Positions 6,928-10,000 of a stretch of DNA of 10,000 nt are shown in pieces. The stretch's first letter is position 1, and each line of letters starts with the position of its first letter. Below the pieces are notes generated by a model that searched no databases, had not been told where the DNA came from, and saw only the letters and a program-made list of their open reading frames with translations. Made by a program: the position numbers and the translations under genes. Where the stretch lies: NCBI GenBank assembly GCA_020217115.1, contig JAIWOA010000051.1, positions 1-10,000 on the forward strand. Reading direction: 5' to 3'. The stretch comes from Calditerrivibrio sp. (lineage in GTDB: Bacteria; Chrysiogenota; Deferribacteres; Deferribacterales; Calditerrivibrionaceae).

Positions 6928-7275
6928 ATGAAGAAGTTATTTTTTTTATTAATTTCTTTTTTGATTATTGCTAATAATATTTATGCTTATGATGAAGAAA
7001 GGATAAAGATACTAAATAGGGAAAAAGAACTTTTTGAACAAGAAAAAAATATGAATATAGAGTTTAATAATAGAAAAAATATGATAATTACAAATACAAA
7101 CGAGTGCCTTGGTAGGGCAAAAACCAAAAAAGAGATAAGGGACTGTAATAAGTTTAAAAAAGATGAAATGGAATTTTTAAATAAAGAACTAAAATTCAGG
7201 AAAGAGCAGATAGCTTCTGAGAAAAAGCAGATTGCTGAGGAAAAGAAGAAACTTAGCAAAAGGAAAAAGAGATAG
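6928..7275 (+). CDS. Small secreted, charged helical protein of unknown function
   Basis: I do not recognise this 115-residue protein. It begins with a clear Sec signal peptide: MKK, a hydrophobic core to about residue 16, and a cleavage site after Ala20 (IYA before YDEE). The mature 95 residues are almost free of Pro and Gly, and dense in Lys, Glu and Arg, with spaced Leu/Ile/Phe. They look like two long helices, probably coiled coil, either side of a short turn. Two cysteines, Cys60 and Cys73 (spacing C-x12-C), flank the turn region and could form a periplasmic disulfide that pins a helical hairpin. The C-terminus is strongly basic (KKLSKRKKR). A strong ribosome binding site, a candidate promoter and a 3' hairpin show a self-contained transcription unit. 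The complementary-strand frame at 6987-7259 is a low-complexity shadow. A chaperone-like, structural or binding role is possible, but none can be chosen. Confidence 0.8.
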   Translation: MKKLFFLLISFLIIANNIYAYDEERIKILNREKELFEQEKNMNIEFNNRKNMIITNTNECLGRAKTKKEIRDCNKFKKDEMEFLNKELKFRKEQIASEKKQIAEEKKKLSKRKKR

Positions 7276-7287
7276 TTCTATTATAGA

Positions 7288-7307
7288 GGGGTGGTATTGC
7301 CCACCCC
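7288..7307. terminator. Hairpin between convergent genes, probable terminator
   Basis: A perfect 7-bp stem GGGGTGG / CCACCCC closes the loop TATTGC, midway in the 45-nt gap between the small gene and nrdJ. Both genes converge on it, so it could end both transcripts. Neither side has a real U tract (ATGAATATTTATA on the right), so termination may be partial. A small TCTA-TTA-TAGA palindrome at 7277-7287 adjoins it. Confidence 0.6.
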
Positions 7308-7320
7308 ATGAATATTTATA

Positions 7321-9606
7321 TCAACTGCAGTGTGAATACCCACAGGAATAGCATACATCACAACCCTCTAAATATTGTATAGGTCCACCACATTCGGGGC
7401 ATGCACCATTTTTTACAGTACCATTTTCCTCTTCATTATTTGCATTTTCTAAGAGTTTATCTACTGTAATAGCTTCCTGATCTATTACCCTTATTTCTAC
7501 CGGATTGTTTACAGCTTTTTCTATTGCTTTTGCTACTGCATCAGCACAACTCAAAACTTGATTTGGTCCAAATCCAAATTTCATATGACATGATATACCT
7601 TTCAACTGTTTTATTATAATTTCAGGGGCGCCTCCACTTCTAAAAACAATTGAAATTAGTCTACCTATTGCTTCACATTGACTCTGGGCACAACCACCAG
7701 CTTTGCCCATACTTGTAAATACTTCAAAAGGTTCACCTTTTTCATCTGAATTGATTGTTACATAAAGTTTTCCACACCCTGTCATCATCTCAATTGTTTT
7801 TCCATATAAAACTTTTGGCCTTGGCCTTGGTTGAAATATAGCTTTTAACTCCTGTTCTGCTATTGTAGGTTCTGTTTTTGTACCAATATTAATAACCTGA
7901 TCATCACGGCATCCATCCCTATAAATTGTTATCCCTTTACAACCGAGTTTATATGCCAGTAGGTAAACATTTCTTACATCATCTATTGTTGCATCATGGG
8001 AAAAATTAACTGTTTTACTTACTGCATTGTCAGTGTACTTTTGGAAAGCTGCCTGCATCCTTACATGCCATATTGGGCTTATTTCATGAGCAGTTACAAA
8101 TATTTTCCTTATCTTTTCAGGTAATTCAGTTATATCATTAAGTATACCTTTTTCGGCAATCTTTTCCATGAGTTCTTCTGTATAAAGCCCCATATCTTTA
8201 ACAGTTTCTTTAAAAATAGGATTTACTTCAACTAATTTAGTATTGTCCATTACATTTCTATAAAAAGCTATTGCGAAATATGGCTCTACGCCACTTGACG
8301 CACTTCCTATTATTGATATTGTTCCTGTTGGGGCTATTGTAGTTGTTGTAGCATTTCTTAAATATTTGAATCCCATCTTAGGATAAATGCTTTCTTCAAA
8401 ATTAGGGAAATTTCCCCTTTTTTCTGCAAGTTTTGATGATGCTGCCCTTGATTCATCCTGAAAAAACTTCATAATCTTTTCTGCAAGATCTATTGCCTCA
8501 TAACTATTGTAGGGTATCTTTAGAAGAGCAAGAAGATCCGCCCAACCCATTATACCTAAACCTATTTTTCTGTTCTTTTTCGTCATTTTTTCTATTTCAG
8601 GTATTGGGTATCTGTTCATATCGATTACATTGTCAAGGAAGTGTACACTTGTATGTATAACATATTTTAATTCATTCCAGTCAATATCATTGTTTTTTAC
8701 AAACTTTGCAACATTTATAGAACCTAAATTACATGATTCGTATGGCAGAAGAGGTTGCTCTCCACATGGATTTGTACTCTCTATTTCACCTTCATTTGGA
8801 GTAGGATTATTTTTATTTATTCTGTCAAGGAATATGATACCGGGATCACCACCTTCCCATGCAAGTTTTACCATACTTTCAAATACCTCTTTTGCATTCA
8901 AACTTCCACAGGGTTTCTTATTCCTTGGATTTAGAAGATCGTAATTTTTATTTGATTCAACAGCTTCCATAAATTCTTCAGTGATTGCAACAGATAGATT
9001 AAAATTTGTTAATTTTGATTTATCCTTTTTTGCATAAATAAAATCCATAATATCTGGGTGGTCTACTCTTAGAATCCCCATATTGGCACCCCTGCGTGTC
9101 CCCCCCTGTTTTATTACTTCAGTTGCAGCATCAAATACAGATATGAAGGATATGGGTCCACTTGAAACCCCTTTAGTAGTTTTTACAACATCATCCTTTG
9201 GGCGCAGTCTCGAAAATGAAAAACCTGTTCCCCCCCCAGATTTATGTATAAGGGCAGTATACTTGACTGCTTCAAAGATTTTATCAAGGGAGTCTTCCAC
9301 AGGAAGCACAAAACATGCAGAGAGCTGTTGCAGATCTTTTCCGGCATTCATCAAAGTTGGTGAATTTGGCAAAAATTTTAAAGAAACCATTATATCATAA
9401 AACTTTTTAGCTGTATCTTTAATATCTTCAGAACCATAATTTTTATCCGCCTGAGCTATATTTATGGCTACTCTCTGGAACATCTCCTTTGGAGTTTCTA
9501 AGAGATTACCATCGGCATCTCTTTTTAGATATCTTTTTTTTAAAACTGTAATAGCATTGCTTGATAAAACAGGTTCATCTACTAAAATACTTTTTATCTC
9601 TTCCAT
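7321..9606 (-). CDS. nrdJ: Adenosylcobalamin-dependent (class II) ribonucleotide reductase
   Basis: This cytoplasmic enzyme reduces ribonucleotides to deoxyribonucleotides using coenzyme B12 as radical source, so it works with or without oxygen. Numbered from the preferred 761-residue start, it has the first redox cysteine Cys98 (SACFVL), the B12/nucleotide loop SGGGTG (123-128), and NPCGE with Asn279, radical Cys281 and Glu283. The second redox cysteine is Cys292 (ESCNLGS). ATTTTIAPTGTIS (419-431) is the phosphate-binding segment. A TSCPD-type domain with several cysteines lies at about 598-698. A C-terminal zinc-ribbon-like tail has Cys736, 739, 749, 752, 755 and 760, and would re-reduce the active site. 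The ATG at 9604-9606 has GGAGGA 9 nt upstream and gives the N-terminus usual for the family. The frame stays open to an ATG at 9672 (22 more residues, no ribosome site), so the longer form is possible. No partner subunit gene is needed or seen. Confidence 0.96.
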   Translation of the reverse strand: MEEIKSILVDEPVLSSNAITVLKKRYLKRDADGNLLETPKEMFQRVAINIAQADKNYGSEDIKDTAKKFYDIMVSLKFLPNSPTLMNAGKDLQQLSACFVLPVEDSLDKIFEAVKYTALIHKSGGGTGFSFSRLRPKDDVVKTTKGVSSGPISFISVFDAATEVIKQGGTRRGANMGILRVDHPDIMDFIYAKKDKSKLTNFNLSVAITEEFMEAVESNKNYDLLNPRNKKPCGSLNAKEVFESMVKLAWEGGDPGIIFLDRINKNNPTPNEGEIESTNPCGEQPLLPYESCNLGSINVAKFVKNNDIDWNELKYVIHTSVHFLDNVIDMNRYPIPEIEKMTKKNRKIGLGIMGWADLLALLKIPYNSYEAIDLAEKIMKFFQDESRAASSKLAEKRGNFPNFEESIYPKMGFKYLRNATTTTIAPTGTISIIGSASSGVEPYFAIAFYRNVMDNTKLVEVNPIFKETVKDMGLYTEELMEKIAEKGILNDITELPEKIRKIFVTAHEISPIWHVRMQAAFQKYTDNAVSKTVNFSHDATIDDVRNVYLLAYKLGCKGITIYRDGCRDDQVINIGTKTEPTIAEQELKAIFQPRPRPKVLYGKTIEMMTGCGKLYVTINSDEKGEPFEVFTSMGKAGGCAQSQCEAIGRLISIVFRSGGAPEIIIKQLKGISCHMKFGFGPNQVLSCADAVAKAIEKAVNNPVEIRVIDQEAITVDKLLENANNEEENGTVKNGACPECGGPIQYLEGCDVCYSCGYSHCS

Positions 9607-9615
9607 ACCTTTGGT

Positions 9616-9621
9616 TCCTCC
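9616..9621 (-). promoter_or_regulatory. Ribosome binding site deciding the nrdJ start
   Basis: GGAGGA on the - strand is 9 nt before the ATG at 9604-9606. The upstream in-frame ATGs (9672, 9663, 9645) have nothing comparable, which favours the internal start. Confidence 0.55.
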
Positions 9622-9713
9622 AGCTTTCTTTAGAAATCTATACATAAGAGACTTTATTGACATGTGCAACATAAAACTTATAACAGCATATAATTAAAAA
9701 GAAAATATTTTTA

Positions 9714-9742
9714 AAACTATTTTATAAAAAAAACTCTGTCAA
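9714..9742 (-). promoter_or_regulatory. Candidate nrdJ promoter
   Basis: On the - strand a perfect TTGACA (9737-9742) is followed 17 nt later by TAGTTT (9714-9719), a weak 3-of-6 -10 box. TATAAA also occurs, but only 10 nt away. It lies between the Rrf2 gene stop and nrdJ, giving a leader of about 100 nt to the preferred start. No cobalamin-riboswitch B12 box or NrdR-box pair is apparent here. Confidence 0.35.
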
Positions 9743-9757
9743 ATATAATAATATTTA

Positions 9758-10000
9758 TCAATTGCTTATATCGGGTTTGTGGTTTTGTTCGTTCATAAGA
9801 TCTGCAACTGTATATCGTTTTAAATCGTTAATCATATTGTTTCTTATTGTATTTAAAGCGTTATGTATGGAGCAATGAAATGATTCTGAGCAGAAGGAAT
9901 TATCTGTTAGACATTCATTTATCTGTATATCCCCCTCAACAGAAACTATAATATCGTATAAAGATATATCTTTTGGTTCTTTTTTAAGTTTAAAGCCACC
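9758..10000 (-). CDS. Rrf2-family transcription regulator, C-terminal part
   Basis: The frame is open to the right edge and ends with TGA at 9758-9760, leaving 80 visible residues. It begins GGFKLKKEPKDISLYDIIVSVEGDI, which matches the Rrf2 wing (GGF/Y-x-L) and the dimer-helix start (I-x-L-x-DI-x-x-x-VEG). Three cysteines follow at visible residues 30, 37 and 43, with His46: C-x6-C-x5-C-x2-H. IscR holds its [2Fe-2S] cluster with C-x5-C-x5-C and a His three residues after the last Cys, so a sensory Fe-S cluster is likely here. The DNA-binding N-terminal half is outside the window, so the target cannot be guessed. It lies upstream of nrdJ on the same strand with about 150 nt between, containing a promoter candidate and no convincing terminator. 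An iron-sulfur, redox or nitric-oxide sensing role is inferred from the family only. Confidence 0.85.
   Translation of the reverse strand, partial: GGFKLKKEPKDISLYDIIVSVEGDIQINECLTDNSFCSESFHCSIHNALNTIRNNMINDLKRYTVADLMNEQNHKPDISN

Noticed and set aside
6987..7259. 90-codon open frame on the - strand opposite the small secreted protein gene
   Set aside because: It is a Phe/Ser-rich low-complexity mirror of the Lys/Glu-rich real gene, which has a signal peptide and strong ribosome site.
8630..9400. Open frames of about 105 codons on the + strand inside nrdJ
   Set aside because: They lie opposite a fully conserved enzyme, show no recognisable domains and have no separate expression signals.
9607..9757. 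Cobalamin riboswitch or NrdR-box pair upstream of nrdJ
   Set aside because: The stretch is short and almost all A/T. I see neither a B12-box-like segment nor paired NrdR-type palindromes.
9726..9757. Terminator after the Rrf2 gene (AAATAT-TATT-ATATTT stem, then GACAGAG and eight T)
   Set aside because: The stem is only A/T, is separated from the T run, and overlaps the candidate nrdJ promoter. It is too weak to call.
1..10000. CRISPR array, tRNA/rRNA, insertion sequence, phage or defence system
   Set aside because: No spaced repeats, RNA-gene folds, transposase-like proteins or terminal repeats were seen; the genes are ordinary envelope and nucleotide metabolism.

Overview
The window reads as chromosome of an AT-rich, diderm, probably anaerobic bacterium. 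The supporting signs are an outer-membrane beta-barrel protein, an MsbA-type lipid exporter with three glycosyltransferases, and a B12-dependent (class II) ribonucleotide reductase as the ribonucleotide reductase seen here. A Deferribacterota-type host (Deferribacter or Calditerrivibrio relatives) would fit, but that is an impression from gene content and composition and was not tested.

Layout. Positions 2-901 (+) hold the 3' part of a TraF-like outer-membrane protein, closed by a strong hairpin terminator. Positions 984-6731 (-) form one compact run, transcribed right to left: a GT4 glycosyltransferase, an MsbA-like ABC exporter, two more GT4 glycosyltransferases, then murI (glutamate racemase). 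The first four genes are 9 nt apart or overlap by 4 nt. murI follows after 53 nt and appears to have its own promoter. Positions 6732-6927 are a divergent, very AT-rich control region with two candidate promoters and two dyad-symmetric sites. Positions 6928-7275 (+) encode a small secreted, charged, helical protein of unknown function. Positions 7321-9606 (-) are nrdJ. Positions 9758-10000 (-) are the C-terminal 80 residues of an Rrf2-family regulator with a probable Fe-S cysteine cluster, cut by the window edge.

How the parts fit. The glycosyltransferase/MsbA run probably builds the sugar part of a lipid-linked surface glycan, most likely lipopolysaccharide core, and flips the lipid across the inner membrane. 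MurI supplies D-glutamate for peptidoglycan, so the run as a whole serves the cell envelope. NrdJ makes deoxyribonucleotides without needing oxygen. The Rrf2 regulator lies just upstream of nrdJ on the same strand, but a regulatory link is unproven.

I do not see a new multi-gene system. The points most worth a second look are the dyads in the 6732-6927 control region, the glycosyltransferase start that lacks a Shine-Dalgarno sequence and may be nearly leaderless, the unknown secreted two-cysteine protein, the related GGGTGG/CCACCC terminator hairpins, and two poly-G tracts in nrdJ. No tRNA, rRNA, CRISPR array or insertion sequence was seen, and no gene-free stretch exceeds 300 bases.
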